Positions 42,212-52,016 are shown, counted from the first letter of the stretch. The stretch: DNA of 64,000 nucleotides from Snodgrassella alvi (GCF_002777425.1 NZ_MDVC01000055.1:41746-105745), one strand, 5' to 3'. Program-made: numbers and translations. Notes: generated by a model not told the origin, from the sequence alone.

Positions 42212-42342
42212 TGCTAAAATAATAAAGGCGTTGCTGTTAAGTGCTATAACTGATTTTTGGCGGCATAAGGAGTGATAAAGGTATTAATGGTTTTGGCTAG
42301 TGCTTTAAATATCGCCTGATGATAGGCCGGTGAATGTTGCAT

Positions 42343-43614
42343 CTACAAAGCTGCATATTCAATGTACGACTGCGCCTCCCGCAATGCTTTAAAATTACCA
42401 ATGCCGCTATTACGGTGTACGTTGCCCTGATGCAATTCTGCTTCTAAAGAAACTTTTAACGTCAGGCGACAATATAGTCTTTTCTTGAGCGGACGCTCAA
42501 GGTTATATCCAAATAGCGGGGTACCAAACAGATTATCATGCCGGACAATGCCAACAAAGGCGCTTAACGGAGGTTTGGAGGCTGAGTGTTCTGTAGCCGG
42601 ATAAGCGGCAAAATTGTTTAATTGATAATTCATAGGGCGCAGACTGTAAAACTTGATAAAACCAGTGGTTACATTATGCATAATCGGTTGCCGATGCTCC
42701 AGTTCGAGCTGGTTTTTCGGTAAATCGGTATCTGCCTGTAGGGCTGCGTGCGCAATGATTGTTTGTGCTGTTTGGGGTAGCCGCTCCAGAAAATGAATAC
42801 CGCTGGTGGCGGGTGCATTACATGCAAGCACGTATATTTTGCCTGCTGAATCTTTGATGAAATCAAATTTTACCTGACCATGTAGTGGGTTTATGCAGCA
42901 AAGTGTTCAACGAACTGGCGAATGTTTATTTTGTGTACCGAATCAAGATAAATGCCGGCACCTTGGCCGACGCGGTATTTAGGGTGTTAGCAGCTATGGG
43001 CAACAAGCTGACTATGCCGGATAATGCTGTAGCTACAATATTCTTTACCCTGCATATATTGCAGTGCCACCCAAGGTTGTTGTCGGATTGCATGGATTTG
43101 GCTGTATTCAATAGTCAGTGGACAGATCAGGGTACGGGTGGCAAAGCGCGAATACGATGCTTTAAATACCCATTGCTTATCATTTAAAAAATGCTGCAAA
43201 CTCGGTTTGATTAGTTAGCAAAATCGTTTTGGGAGCAGCAGCCGGCCTAGTTTTGCGTAAGCAGGGCAAAAAAGCCTTTGTGATGTAGTTGCGTTAATAG
43301 TAAGTAGGGCTAGTAAAGAGCTGGCAGGGGTAAACCTACTGAATAAGCGCATTGGCAGAAGCCAGATAAAACACCGCTTCGTAATTTGAAATGACAGTAT
43401 CAATTTTCTGGTGTACCAGCAATTGTATCAGCCACTGTTTAGTCTGTTGTTTTGGTGGGGGCAGACGGGTATAAGTGCATGTATATCTGCTAAAACGGCT
43501 TAATGCGTAGCCTAAGCTTTCAGCCATATTTACCCGATAGCCTGCCTTGGCCAGCAGGTGTGCCCATGTCAGACTGTCAGGTGATCTGACCGCCAGAATA
43601 AGAATATTATGTAT
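42343..43614 (-). pseudogene. ATP-grasp domain protein, heavily degraded
   Basis: Five blocks in order on the minus strand rebuild an ATP-grasp enzyme of about 420 residues. (1) From 43608: NILILAVRSPDSLTWAHLLA, then LSRFSRYT, then KIDTVISNYEAVFYLA, ending at a TAG at 43336. (2) About 43245-43195: PKTILLTNQTEFAAFFK in another frame. (3) 43189-42990: DKQWVFKASYSRFATRTLIC, QPWVALQYMQGKEYCSYS, ending at a TAA. (4) The same frame continues: HPKYRVGQGAGIYLDSVHKI. (5) About 42882-42343: GQVKFDFIKDSAGKIYVLAC, then NAPATSGIHFL, which matches the metal-binding E-C-N-P-R-xTSG end of the fold but with Glu and Arg lost. At least three stops and two frameshifts exclude a product. The substrate of the parent enzyme is unknown. 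Confidence 0.82.
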
Positions 43615-43759
43615 AGCTGATATAGCGCTTTAAATAGAAAATATCAGAATGGATGAGCATTGAATTATTCTGGCTTTTTAGCTCTCTTCAATGATGGTTG
43701 GTTTAGTTGTTTATTTATGCTAATAAAAATTATAAAAAACTATATTCTACGACTAGATA

Positions 43760-45175
43760 TTATTTAGTATTAACAAGAGTTTCACATACTGAGCACACCA
43801 ACTTTATATCCTCTGCGGTAGTACGCCAGTTCACAAATGCCGCACGTATGCCTTTTTCATGGTTAAAAGTGGTTGGTGTCATAAATACAAGGCCAGTTTT
43901 ATTTAATTTTTGCAGAAATTCAGCGGTATCGCATGCTGCGGTAACTTTGAAGCAGACAATATTTAAACGTACCTCAGCCAATAATTCAAAATAACTGCTT
44001 TCACGTATATAGTTGCCAAATTCGTGTGCCAGCTCAATAGAGTTATCCACAATATACCGATACCCTTCTCTACCATAGGCCAACAGGCTGAATAACACCG
44101 GTAACGCTTTTAGTCTTCTGGAATTTTCTGGCAAAATGTTCATGAAATTAAAATTTTCCAGTTGATTTTCCAGATAAGGAACGTTGCTATTTTTAAACTG
44201 ATTAAACTGTAATTTGAAATGTTCCTTTCGCGTGAAAAAGCAGGCATTTTCGTAAGGTACGTTTAACCATTTATGACAATCTATGGCAATGCTATCGGCC
44301 ATTTCCCAGCCATTGAGTAAATACTGATATTGTGAAGAGCAGGCGGCAAATGCACCAAAGGCTGCATCAATATGAATCCAGCAATTATAGATGTGTTTCA
44401 ACTCCATAACTTCCGCAATAGCATCAAAATCAGCAGTATTAGCTGTGCCCGCATTTAAAACAAGAATAAATGGTTGGTGCTTGAAATTATCTTCAATAAA
44501 TAGTTTTAATTTGGCTGCATCAATGGCTTCGCGCTGATTTGAAAGAGTAGGAATGGTAATCAGGTTATTTCTGCCTAAACCGAGCATTGCCAATGATTTT
44601 AATACGGATGAATGAGGTGTAGCCGAGATAACTGGCAGGGAGAGGTTTGTCAGACCATCAGCAGCAATATCCTGTTCAAGCTGCGCGCCAAACCACTGTC
44701 TGGCCACTGCCAGCGCAGAAAAATTTGCCATGGTCGTACCGGTGACAAATCCGCCGGTAAATGTTCTTGGTAGATTGAATAAATCCAGTAATAAGTCAGT
44801 TGTCTGAGTTTCAATACGGGCAGATACATCACCCTCGCCATTGATAGCCTGAGTATTCTGATCGTAAATAGTGGCCAGAATATCGCCCATTATGGCCGCT
44901 GGTGTACTGCCGCCGGTAACAAAACCCCACTATCTGGGGCCGCTGGAAGCGACAATAAGCTCTTTAAACTGAGTATTAAATTGATTTAAGGCCTCTAATC
45001 CGCCGTGGCCTTGGCTGGGTAGGTCTAATTGCTGCAAACTATATTGATGTGGCTGAGTTAATCGACAACATGTTGGAATACTGTCGAGGTTGTTTAGAAA
45101 ATCGATAGATTGATTAAAAATATTTTCTAGCAGCTCATCGATAGTAGTTAAGTCGTTTTTTAATATTTTATTCAT
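43760..45175 (-). pseudogene. Group II PLP-dependent decarboxylase interrupted by one in-frame TAG
   Basis: Read through a single TAG at 44930-44932, this is a full-length protein of about 471 residues of the aromatic-amino-acid/glutamate decarboxylase type. The N-terminal part (from ATG45175) ends in SSGPR, the stop replaces the residue before WGFVTGGSTPAA (probably Tyr, one base from TAG), and the rest is open to the end. The PLP lysine is in DCHKWLNVPYENA and the cofactor Asp in HIDAAFGAF; both are intact. No frameshift is present. The 376-residue frame from ATG44890 lacks the N-terminal segment and is unlikely to be active. Substrate is not predictable. Confidence 0.8.
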
Positions 45176-45370
45176 ATTTCTCAATTATATAAATTTGTTG
45201 TGAATTGATTAGATAACTTTTTAATTATTGAAGTAATTTAAAACTTAACCAATAAAATTTTTGGATAAAACCATATAAATCTGCTTGGTCATAGTAATAG
45301 ACTTTTCTGGAAAGATTCAAGCAGACACCTTAAAATTAAAATCTGATTTGTATTCTAAAGCCTGTCTATC

Positions 45371-46336
45371 GTGAATGAATTTGATTTTATTCGTCAATAC
45401 CTGCATCGTCAGCAGCAGGATAAGCAACTTATTCTGGGTATTGGTGATGATGCAGCTATCATACGGCCTCGTAGTGGCTATGATTTGCATTTCAGTACTG
45501 ATATGCTGATAGGCGGAACACATTTTTTTCCGGATGTTGCACCAGCAGATCTGGCGCATAAGGTACTGGCTGTCAATCTGTCGGATATGGCAGCCATGGG
45601 TGCCAGCCCACGCTGGGCTTTACTCAGTGTGGCGTTGCCTGAACTAAATAAAGACTGGTTAGCAGCGTTTTGTGATGCTTTGTTTGCATTTGCCGCACGT
45701 TTTGGTGTAACACTGATTGGTGGGGATACCACCAAAGGCAACTGGGTATTTAATGTTAATATTATTGGCGAAACCCCATGCCAGCAGGCTTTACGGCGTG
45801 ATGCAGCACAGATGGGTGATGATATCTGGGTGTCTGGCCTGCTTGGATTGGCTGCGGCTGCTCTGGATATGCACTGGAATAAAGCTACCTTACCTGCAAC
45901 GGTATTTGCGCAGTGTGAAGAGAGACGACTGCGCCCAGAACCGCGTGTAGCTTTAGGACAGGAACTATTGTCTCTGGCACATGCAGCACAGGATATATCT
46001 GATGGTCTGGCGCAAGATATCGGCCATATTCTTAAAGCCAGTAAAGTCGGGGCAGAAATTAATGCAGATTTAATTCCTACACTGACAGCGTTACAAGAGC
46101 AGCACGCACTCACCCCGGCGCAGCTCAGACATTGGCTGTTAGCCGGTGGTGATGATTATGAGCTGGTGTTTACTGCCGCACCAGCGCAACGTGAGGCAAT
46201 CATAGCCGCTGCCGAGAGAACCTGTACGCCTGTAACCCGTATCGGCGTTATTACCGCAGGCACTCAATTACATTTACATGATCATGCCGGTAACGTGATA
46301 CAACTACAACAACAAGGATTTGATCATTTTGGCTAA
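45371..46336 (+). CDS. thiL: Thiamine-monophosphate kinase
   Basis: ThiL phosphorylates thiamine monophosphate to the active cofactor thiamine diphosphate. It is a 321-residue PurM-like protein starting at GTG45371, with the ATP/Mg motifs GIGDDAAI (24-31), STDMLIGGTHFF near 43, VNLSDMAAMGA near 69, IGGDTTKG near 117 and the DISDGL block near 205, plus GGDDYELVF near 257. pgpA follows with an overlap or a 13-base gap depending on its start; the pair is common. Confidence 0.95.
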   Translation: MNEFDFIRQYLHRQQQDKQLILGIGDDAAIIRPRSGYDLHFSTDMLIGGTHFFPDVAPADLAHKVLAVNLSDMAAMGASPRWALLSVALPELNKDWLAAFCDALFAFAARFGVTLIGGDTTKGNWVFNVNIIGETPCQQALRRDAAQMGDDIWVSGLLGLAAAALDMHWNKATLPATVFAQCEERRLRPEPRVALGQELLSLAHAAQDISDGLAQDIGHILKASKVGAEINADLIPTLTALQEQHALTPAQLRHWLLAGGDDYELVFTAAPAQREAIIAAAERTCTPVTRIGVITAGTQLHLHDHAGNVIQLQQQGFDHFG

Positions 46337-46349
46337 TACTGAAACAACA

Positions 46350-46841
46350 ATGACACCAGTTACGCCCACATGGCGCTGGCTATGTAAGCATCCTGTCTGC
46401 TGGCTAGGCTTTGGCTTTGGTACGGGGCTGGCACCAAAAGCACCCGGTACATTCGGCACATTGCCGGCCATTCCACTGGCGGCATGCTGGCTGCTGCTGG
46501 ATTTACCTTTCTGGTACAACATTGTATTGGCAGTGCTCTTGTTTCTGGTGGGTATTTTTATTTGTGATTACACCGAAAAAGCATTACACCGGCAGGATTA
46601 TGGCGGCATTGTCTGGGACGAGATTGCTGCCATGATGCTGATTTTATTCTGTATACCAACGAATTGGATGTGGTGGGGGGCTGGCTTTGCGGTTTTCCGG
46701 TTCTTTGATGCAGTGAAACCTTGGCCTATCCGCTGGTTTGATGCGCGTATCCACGGCGGTTTTGGTATTATGCTGGACGATTTGATTGCAGCTCTGTTCA
46801 GCCTGCTGGTGTTATTGCTGGCTGTATATCTGCTGGTTTAA
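46350..46841 (+). CDS. pgpA: Phosphatidylglycerophosphatase A
   Basis: PgpA removes the phosphate from phosphatidylglycerophosphate to make phosphatidylglycerol in the inner membrane. From ATG46350 the protein has 163 residues, with the signature FGFGTGLAPKAPGTFGTLPA near 20-40, several hydrophobic segments and the conserved DEIAAM and RFFDAVKPWPIRWFD blocks. The frame is open further back; TTG46329, with AAGGA 10 bases upstream and an 8-base overlap with thiL, is a credible alternative start. Confidence 0.92.
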   Translation: MTPVTPTWRWLCKHPVCWLGFGFGTGLAPKAPGTFGTLPAIPLAACWLLLDLPFWYNIVLAVLLFLVGIFICDYTEKALHRQDYGGIVWDEIAAMMLILFCIPTNWMWWGAGFAVFRFFDAVKPWPIRWFDARIHGGFGIMLDDLIAALFSLLVLLLAVYLLV

Positions 46842-46989
46842 TCAGGCAGGAGCATTGAAAACAGTTAAACAGCTAAATTTTTAGCCAGTAAGCAGTTAGA
46901 ATTAAGATATGCTATGCTTTAGCTACGGCTGTTATAGTCATAGCCGTTGATGATAATAAATGAAATATTGATTGGGAAAAGGAAACAGC

Positions 46990-47532
46990 ATGAATAGTCA
47001 GCTTTGGTTATATGTGTCAATTGCTGCAGTAATCGGACTGTTGCTTGGACTTGGTTTGATGTGGTTATTTTTGCGTGGCGGTAAACAGCGCCAGCAGTAT
47101 CAGACAGTGAAAGCCAGTTTTGATAACTATCGCCAGCAGGTAGACAAACATTTTATTGATACTGCGGGTGCTATAGATGAATTGAATCGCAGTTACCTGA
47201 AAGTATTACAGCAACTGAACGTTGATGCACAGCAGTTAATGGACAAAACAGCCATGCAGGAGCAGTTGCAGAAACGTGGCAACAAAAGCGTTACTCTGGC
47301 ATTTATGACGCAGTCTGATAATAAAAATCCACAAACCGATGATTCGTCTGTACCTTATACTGATGTCACCGAAGCCGCAGTCATACCGATTAATGGTATG
47401 CCGGATCAGGTGCCTGACCGCATTGGACGAAATGTTGGACATGCACATGAACAGCTTACTCAGCCCAAGCATGTAGCACATGACAATGTAATAGAAGCCA
47501 AAGGCGAGGATTTACAGCAGAGTAAATCCTGA
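46990..47532 (+). CDS. YhcB/ZapG-like (DUF1043) membrane-anchored protein
   Basis: A 180-residue protein with one N-terminal membrane helix (LWLYVSIAAVIGLLLGLGLM) followed by a coiled-coil cytoplasmic region (KASFDNYRQQVDKHFIDTAG) and a low-complexity polar tail. This is the DUF1043 layout; E. coli YhcB (ZapG) takes part in coordinating envelope synthesis and division. ATG46990 is chosen because GGAAAAGGAAA precedes it. Confidence 0.8.
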   Translation: MNSQLWLYVSIAAVIGLLLGLGLMWLFLRGGKQRQQYQTVKASFDNYRQQVDKHFIDTAGAIDELNRSYLKVLQQLNVDAQQLMDKTAMQEQLQKRGNKSVTLAFMTQSDNKNPQTDDSSVPYTDVTEAAVIPINGMPDQVPDRIGRNVGHAHEQLTQPKHVAHDNVIEAKGEDLQQSKS

Positions 47533-47561
47533 GCACCGTTTCTTCAAATGTTATCCATGCT

Positions 47562-47602
47562 ATCAGGCTGTGACGGTATTACTGTCACAGCCTGATATTT
47601 TT
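47562..47602 (+). terminator. Terminator after the YhcB-like gene
   Basis: A perfect 13-bp stem ATCAGGCTGTGAC/GTCACAGCCTGAT with a 9-nt loop is followed by ATTTTTA. It lies just before the convergent exonuclease gene. Confidence 0.88.
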
Positions 47603-47609
47603 ATCACCC

Positions 47610-49031
47610 TCAACGCACAAATACGATATTGGCCGGTTTTTTCAGCCGCTGCTTCAGTAGCTTTGGTAAAAGGGGGTGGAAGTACCAGTGCTGTTCATCC
47701 AGTCGTATACAGCCGGCCTGTGCTTCTAAGACAACTTCTGTTGCTGTTATTGCTTCGATTTCAGTAAGCTGCAACTGATGCCATCTGCCCCAGTCACAAA
47801 CAGGTAATAACGGCGCATATTGTAATACCCGCTCATTCTGTTTCTGTGTAGCTGCATCCAGGCGACAGTTGCCGTCACATATTCCCGCTGCCTGATTCGG
47901 GCAGGGTTCATTGCGGCCAAGACTCTGGGGAGTGATATCCAGAACTGCCGGACATAAGCCATAACGGCGAGCCCAGTCGGCCAGTGCCCGCTTGGCGGCA
48001 CGTGGATGCATAAATAACCCATAAGGAGGTTGTGACAGAATACCCTCCTTGAGCGTAATAATCCGAGCCTGTAGCTGGCCATGATGGTTGGCAACAAAAG
48101 AAACTGTATACCATTTGGCTGATGTAACTGTTTCGTCAGAATATGGTTGTGCCTGTTGTTGCAGTTGATAATGACCTTGCAGCCATAAGGCATGCAAAAT
48201 GCTGTTAGCCGGAACAAAATCAATAGCACAGGTTTGTTGCCACTGCCTTTGCACATTTTTATTCTGTAATAGCGTGCAGGTATCAGTAAATGCCCGTTCC
48301 AGTACCATCATTACTGTTGCCTCATGTCGCTCTTGTTGCCACAGAACCAAACCCGGGCTGTCTGGTAAAGCATATAAATGCTGGCGTAATTCAGGTTTGA
48401 GCCATGCCGGCAAATAACCTGGTTTAATGAGTGCCTGCCATTGTGCCAACCAAACAGGAGCAGTCTTCTCATGTAAACTGCATTGCAGAAATTCTGTTAG
48501 TGCCAGTACATCTCCCATTGCGCGATGACGTTCGATAGCGGCAATACTAATCGTAAAACGCTCAATAATGCTATCCAGATTATGTTTAAAGTGTTGTGGA
48601 TATAATTTGCGTGAAAAGGGTACAGTATCCAGAGTTGGTGCAGCAAAGCTAATATGGCAGCGCGCGAAAGCATGGCGCAGAAAAGTATAATCAAAGCGAC
48701 TATTATGAGCTACCAGCAGGTGCCCACGTAACAACGGCAACAGTTCTCCGGCAATATCAGCGAAATTAGGTGCATTTTGCACCATTTCATTGCTGATGCC
48801 GGTTAGCTGGGTAATAAAATCGCTAATGGGCTGTTGCGGATTCAGCAGCCATTGATGACGACTGATATTCCCATGATGAAAGCGCACAATAGCAATTTCG
48901 GTAATCCGGTCGTGCTCAAAGTGGCCACCAGTGGTTTCAAGATCAACAATGGCAACAGGCAAGGGCAGCGTAAACAGAACCGCTGCCAGCTCGGCAAATG
49001 CAGCGGCGTCATTATTAGCAACAATACTCAT
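47610..49031 (-). CDS. DEDDh 3'-5' exonuclease with a UvrC-like C-terminal region
   Basis: The 473-residue protein starts best at ATG49031. Residues 20-190 form a DnaQ-type exonuclease: IVDLETTGG (first Asp and Glu), the VAHNSRFDYTFL block (Asp) and HRAMGDVLAL (His and Asp of the DEDDh set). After LYALPDSPGLVLW near 240 comes a region laid out like the GIY-YIG domain of UvrC/Cho, but the YIG/YVGKS half is missing, so that nuclease is probably dead. A Cys-rich block (CPNQAAGICDGNC) near 400 may bind metal. Such fusions occur in betaproteobacteria; the cellular role is not known. Confidence 0.8.
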   Translation of the reverse strand: MSIVANNDAAAFAELAAVLFTLPLPVAIVDLETTGGHFEHDRITEIAIVRFHHGNISRHQWLLNPQQPISDFITQLTGISNEMVQNAPNFADIAGELLPLLRGHLLVAHNSRFDYTFLRHAFARCHISFAAPTLDTVPFSRKLYPQHFKHNLDSIIERFTISIAAIERHRAMGDVLALTEFLQCSLHEKTAPVWLAQWQALIKPGYLPAWLKPELRQHLYALPDSPGLVLWQQERHEATVMMVLERAFTDTCTLLQNKNVQRQWQQTCAIDFVPANSILHALWLQGHYQLQQQAQPYSDETVTSAKWYTVSFVANHHGQLQARIITLKEGILSQPPYGLFMHPRAAKRALADWARRYGLCPAVLDITPQSLGRNEPCPNQAAGICDGNCRLDAATQKQNERVLQYAPLLPVCDWGRWHQLQLTEIEAITATEVVLEAQAGCIRLDEQHWYFHPLLPKLLKQRLKKPANIVFVR

Positions 49032-49214
49032 GACGCAAACAAAAACGCAAAAGAGTTGCCATTTTATACCAAAATGTCTTGCTACACAGTCAATCTGCCA
49101 TGCCAGTAATATTGGCAAAACCTTGGGCATCTGGCCAGACAGATTAATGCCAAAATTATTTATTGCTAAAACAATATATTGCTTATTATTGCTAATTTTT
49201 GGATATGACTGGTA

Positions 49215-49243
49215 TTGACAGCGATGCCAATGTTACCTATACT
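49215..49243 (+). promoter_or_regulatory. Sigma-70 promoter of the Arg-Glu tRNA pair
   Basis: A perfect TTGACA (49215-49220), a 17-bp spacer and TATACT (49238-49243) end 13 bases before tRNA-Arg. Confidence 0.85.
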
Positions 49244-49256
49244 GCACATCTTTCAC

Positions 49257-49333
49257 GCACCCGTAGCTCAGTTGGATAGAGTATCTGGCTACGAACCAGA
49301 GGGTCGGGCGTTCGAATCGCTCCGGGTGCACCA
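49257..49333 (+). tRNA. tRNA-Arg (ACG)
   Basis: Acceptor GCACCCG/CGGGTGC, anticodon ACG (the A is normally edited to inosine) and encoded CCA. Confidence 0.96.
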
Positions 49334-49340
49334 GATTTCC

Positions 49341-49415
49341 GCGCCCATCGTCTAGCGGTTAGGACATCGCCCTTTCACGGCGGTAACCGGGGTTCGATTC
49401 CCCGTGGGCGTGCCA
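49341..49415 (+). tRNA. tRNA-Glu (TTC)
   Basis: Anticodon loop CTTTCAC (anticodon TTC), discriminator G and encoded CCA. The acceptor stem has a G-T wobble at its first pair. It is 7 bases after tRNA-Arg. Confidence 0.95.
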
Positions 49416-49423
49416 GTAAATAA

Positions 49424-49460
49424 GAAAAAGCCAGTTCAGCAGAACTGGCTTTTTCTTTTA
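49424..49460 (+). terminator. Terminator of the Arg-Glu tRNA unit
   Basis: A perfect 13-bp stem AAAAAGCCAGTTC/GAACTGGCTTTTT with a 4-nt loop and a T-rich tail. Confidence 0.92.
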
Positions 49461-49513
49461 TCTCCTGATTGGTTTCAGCGCAATATAAAATTTAAGCTGA
49501 TTGCAGAATCTTA

Positions 49514-50230
49514 TCACGGTAATCCTGTTACCTGAATCTTGCCGTTAATGCTTAACGTTAACTGAGTTTCACCCGCAGCAATATCCTGAACCGGAGCAGT
49601 GTCTGCCGCACGACTTAACATCACCGGCGCCGCATAAGCACCATAATTCTGCGCATCCTGACTGCTACCCAAACTCATACTCACCACTTTGTAGTCATGT
49701 CCGCCCAGTTCGTGAGCAATTTGCACCGCACGTTGCTGAAAACGTGCAATAGCCTGCCGCGTTAGCTTTGCTTCATAATTTTGCAGCGTAGTATCCGCTA
49801 CCTGATAATTAATAGCAACAATAACAGCCAGATTCTGAACATCAGCAGCAAACTTGTTCAGCGCAGATAAATTCGTGCTTTTAACTTGTAGTAGCGCACT
49901 GTCCTGCCAGCCATTATCTATGCGTTTATCTTTCTGATACTCAAATTTCGGTTCAGCCGTGCGTGTCAATTGCGTTGTATTAAAATCATCATGCCGGCGT
50001 GCCGTAGCCAGAACTTGATTCAGGCGTGTGGTAACAGTATTGCTGACTTGTTGCCTATTGGTTCCCTGCTGCTGAATTTTTAACATCAGCACCATTTCAT
50101 CACGAGCAACAGTTTGTGTAGCCTGTGCGCTTAACTCAACTATGCCATAATTCAATCCTTCTGCCAGACAATTAAAAGAACTGACAGACAGCAATACAGA
50201 GATCACATACGAGAAAAGACGTATATTCAT
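49514..50230 (-). CDS. SIMPL domain (DUF541) periplasmic protein
   Basis: From ATG50230 the protein has 238 residues, with a signal peptide (MNIRLFSYVISVLLSVSSF, cleavage near CLAEG) and a single SIMPL/DUF541 domain: LNYGIVELSAQATQTVARDE at the start, a central ALLQVKSTNLSALNKF segment and the C-terminal TQLTLSINGKIQV strand. SIMPL proteins are exported, some bind metal or form cage-like oligomers, and E. coli YggE is linked to oxidative stress; the function here is unknown. The longer frame runs into the SRP RNA gene and is rejected. Confidence 0.82.
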   Translation of the reverse strand: MNIRLFSYVISVLLSVSSFNCLAEGLNYGIVELSAQATQTVARDEMVLMLKIQQQGTNRQQVSNTVTTRLNQVLATARRHDDFNTTQLTRTAEPKFEYQKDKRIDNGWQDSALLQVKSTNLSALNKFAADVQNLAVIVAINYQVADTTLQNYEAKLTRQAIARFQQRAVQIAHELGGHDYKVVSMSLGSSQDAQNYGAYAAPVMLSRAADTAPVQDIAAGETQLTLSINGKIQVTGLP

Positions 50231-50360
50231 TGGATAAACTCTTGTCGTAATCTGATTAAAACAGATTAGCAAAGCATTAGAATGAATACAACAATTAATT
50301 GATAAACAAGAGAAAATATGAACAACAGAAGACAGAAAAAGAAGAAAGTCTGAGATGAGG

Positions 50361-50459
50361 GTGGCGAGCCAAACCCCCGGCACTGGTCGCTTTAAGATGG
50401 GCTGCTTGCTTCCGCACCTGACCCGTTGTCCTAAATAACCATGCGGGGAGACCCGCCAC
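50361..50459 (-). ncRNA. ffs: Signal recognition particle RNA (4.5S RNA)
   Basis: The minus strand carries the conserved SRP domain IV: GGTCAGG followed by GGAAGCAAGCAGCC, the asymmetric loop and GNAR-type tetraloop that bind Ffh. The ends pair (GTGGCG at the 5' end with CGCCAC at the 3' end), giving about 99 nt. A matching promoter lies just upstream. Confidence 0.92.
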
Positions 50460-50467
50460 AGCAGCGT

Positions 50468-50496
50468 ATTATACCGATAGTTGTATTAATTCCCAA
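50468..50496 (-). promoter_or_regulatory. Promoter of the SRP RNA
   Basis: On the minus strand TTGGGA (50496-50491), a 17-bp spacer and a perfect TATAAT (50473-50468) end 8 bases before the inferred RNA start. Confidence 0.8.
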
Positions 50497-50573
50497 ATTT
50501 TTTCGCAATTTACTGGTGAATAAAAAATGATTCTATTAAAAATATAATTATTTCAAAGAACTATACATTCGAA

Positions 50574-51977
50574 CTAAATACGGATTTTAGTTTTACGTGC
50601 ACCATAATTTGGCTGTAGCAAGGCACATTGCGGATGATTGTGGCGGCTAAAACGGCGCGCACGTCCCGGAATCTGCTGGCAGGGAACCACAACTTCCTTA
50701 TTGTCCTGTACTTTATTGGTGTTATTCAGATTAGGTTTGGCTACACGTTCGCGCTGACGCGGTGCATCGCGCTCAACCTTAACTGATGAAGCCTGTGAGG
50801 CTTTATTTTCTGCCGGTGTCTGTTCCCACCAGTGTGGTTCAAAACCCTCAATCCGCTCAATCAGCAATTCATTTCCGGTTAAATCCTTAATGGCATTAAA
50901 TACTTTCTGCTCCTGCTCATCCATCAGTGAAATGGCCACACCTTCAGCACCAGCCCGGCCAGTACGACCAATACGATGTACATAATCTTCCGCATTCAGC
51001 GGCAGTTCATAATTAATTACAAATGGAAGTTCGGCAATATCCAGACCACGTGCAGCCACATCAGTAGCAACCAGAACACGCAGACTGCCTTCCTTAAACT
51101 GTGCCAGCGTTTCCAGGCGGGTTTGCTGTGATTTATCACCGTGAATTGCCTGAGCACTGATACCACGACGGTTTAATTCCCGGTTAACCTGATCGACACT
51201 TTGCTTGGTATTACAAAACACAATTACCTGATTCATGTTCAGGTCGCTAATCAGTCGCTGTAACAATGAACGCTTGCGCCCGCTATCCAGAGCAATAATA
51301 TGCTGTTCCACATTGGCAGAAGTCGTATTTTGTGCCGTAACCTGAATTTCTTCCGGATTACGCATAAAATCCTGAGCCAATCTCTGGATTGCCGGCGCAA
51401 AAGTTGCTGAAAACAGCAGCGTTTGACGTTGTGGTGGCAGCATTTGCATGATTTTGCGGATATCATCAATAAAACCCATATCCAACATGCGGTCGGCCTC
51501 ATCCAGAACCACAATCTCCACCTTATTCAGCTGGATATTCTTTTGTTGTACATGGTCAAGCAGACGTCCTACCGTAGCAATAACAATCTCGCAGCCCTGA
51601 CGCAAATCCTGCTTCTGAAGTTCCATATTCATACCGCCGAACAATACCGTCTGGCGTAAAGAAAGATTTTTCAGATAACCCTGTACATTCTGGTCAATCT
51701 GGTCAGCCAGCTCACGCGTTGGCGTCAACACCAGCATACGTACCGGGTGCATGGCTGGTGAAGTACTACTGTTAGCATAACGTTTCAGCCTTTCCAGACT
51801 GGGCAACATAAAGGCTGCGGTTTTTCCTGTACCAGTTTGCGCCGCAGCAAGTAAATCCATACCCGCCAAAGCTTTTGGAATGGCTGCATGCTGAATCGGT
51901 GTCGGTTCCTGATAACCCTGATCTGTCAGCGCAGAGACAATTTCCTGAGATAAACCCAGATTGGCAAAAGCATTCAT
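50574..51977 (-). CDS. rhlE: DEAD-box ATP-dependent RNA helicase RhlE
   Basis: A 467-residue RhlE-type helicase that remodels rRNA or mRNA structure. Motifs: Q motif GYQEPTPIQ, Walker A AAQTGTGKT, PTRELADQI, VLDEADRMLDMGF, SAT, and helicase domain 2 with VATDVAARGLDI and HRIGRTGRAG. The tail after residue 380 is basic and low-complexity, as expected for RNA contact. ATG51977 has a strong GGAGG site; an upstream extension of 13 residues is rejected. Confidence 0.92.
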   Translation of the reverse strand: MNAFANLGLSQEIVSALTDQGYQEPTPIQHAAIPKALAGMDLLAAAQTGTGKTAAFMLPSLERLKRYANSSTSPAMHPVRMLVLTPTRELADQIDQNVQGYLKNLSLRQTVLFGGMNMELQKQDLRQGCEIVIATVGRLLDHVQQKNIQLNKVEIVVLDEADRMLDMGFIDDIRKIMQMLPPQRQTLLFSATFAPAIQRLAQDFMRNPEEIQVTAQNTTSANVEQHIIALDSGRKRSLLQRLISDLNMNQVIVFCNTKQSVDQVNRELNRRGISAQAIHGDKSQQTRLETLAQFKEGSLRVLVATDVAARGLDIAELPFVINYELPLNAEDYVHRIGRTGRAGAEGVAISLMDEQEQKVFNAIKDLTGNELLIERIEGFEPHWWEQTPAENKASQASSVKVERDAPRQRERVAKPNLNNTNKVQDNKEVVVPCQQIPGRARRFSRHNHPQCALLQPNYGARKTKIRI

Positions 51978-52016
51978 ATTAGACAACCTCCAGTTGCAGC
52001 TTGCAATGACATGCAA

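Noticed and set aside
50231..50383. A 51-residue N-terminal extension of the SIMPL-domain protein
   Set aside because: It runs into the SRP RNA, and the signal peptide starts cleanly at ATG50230.
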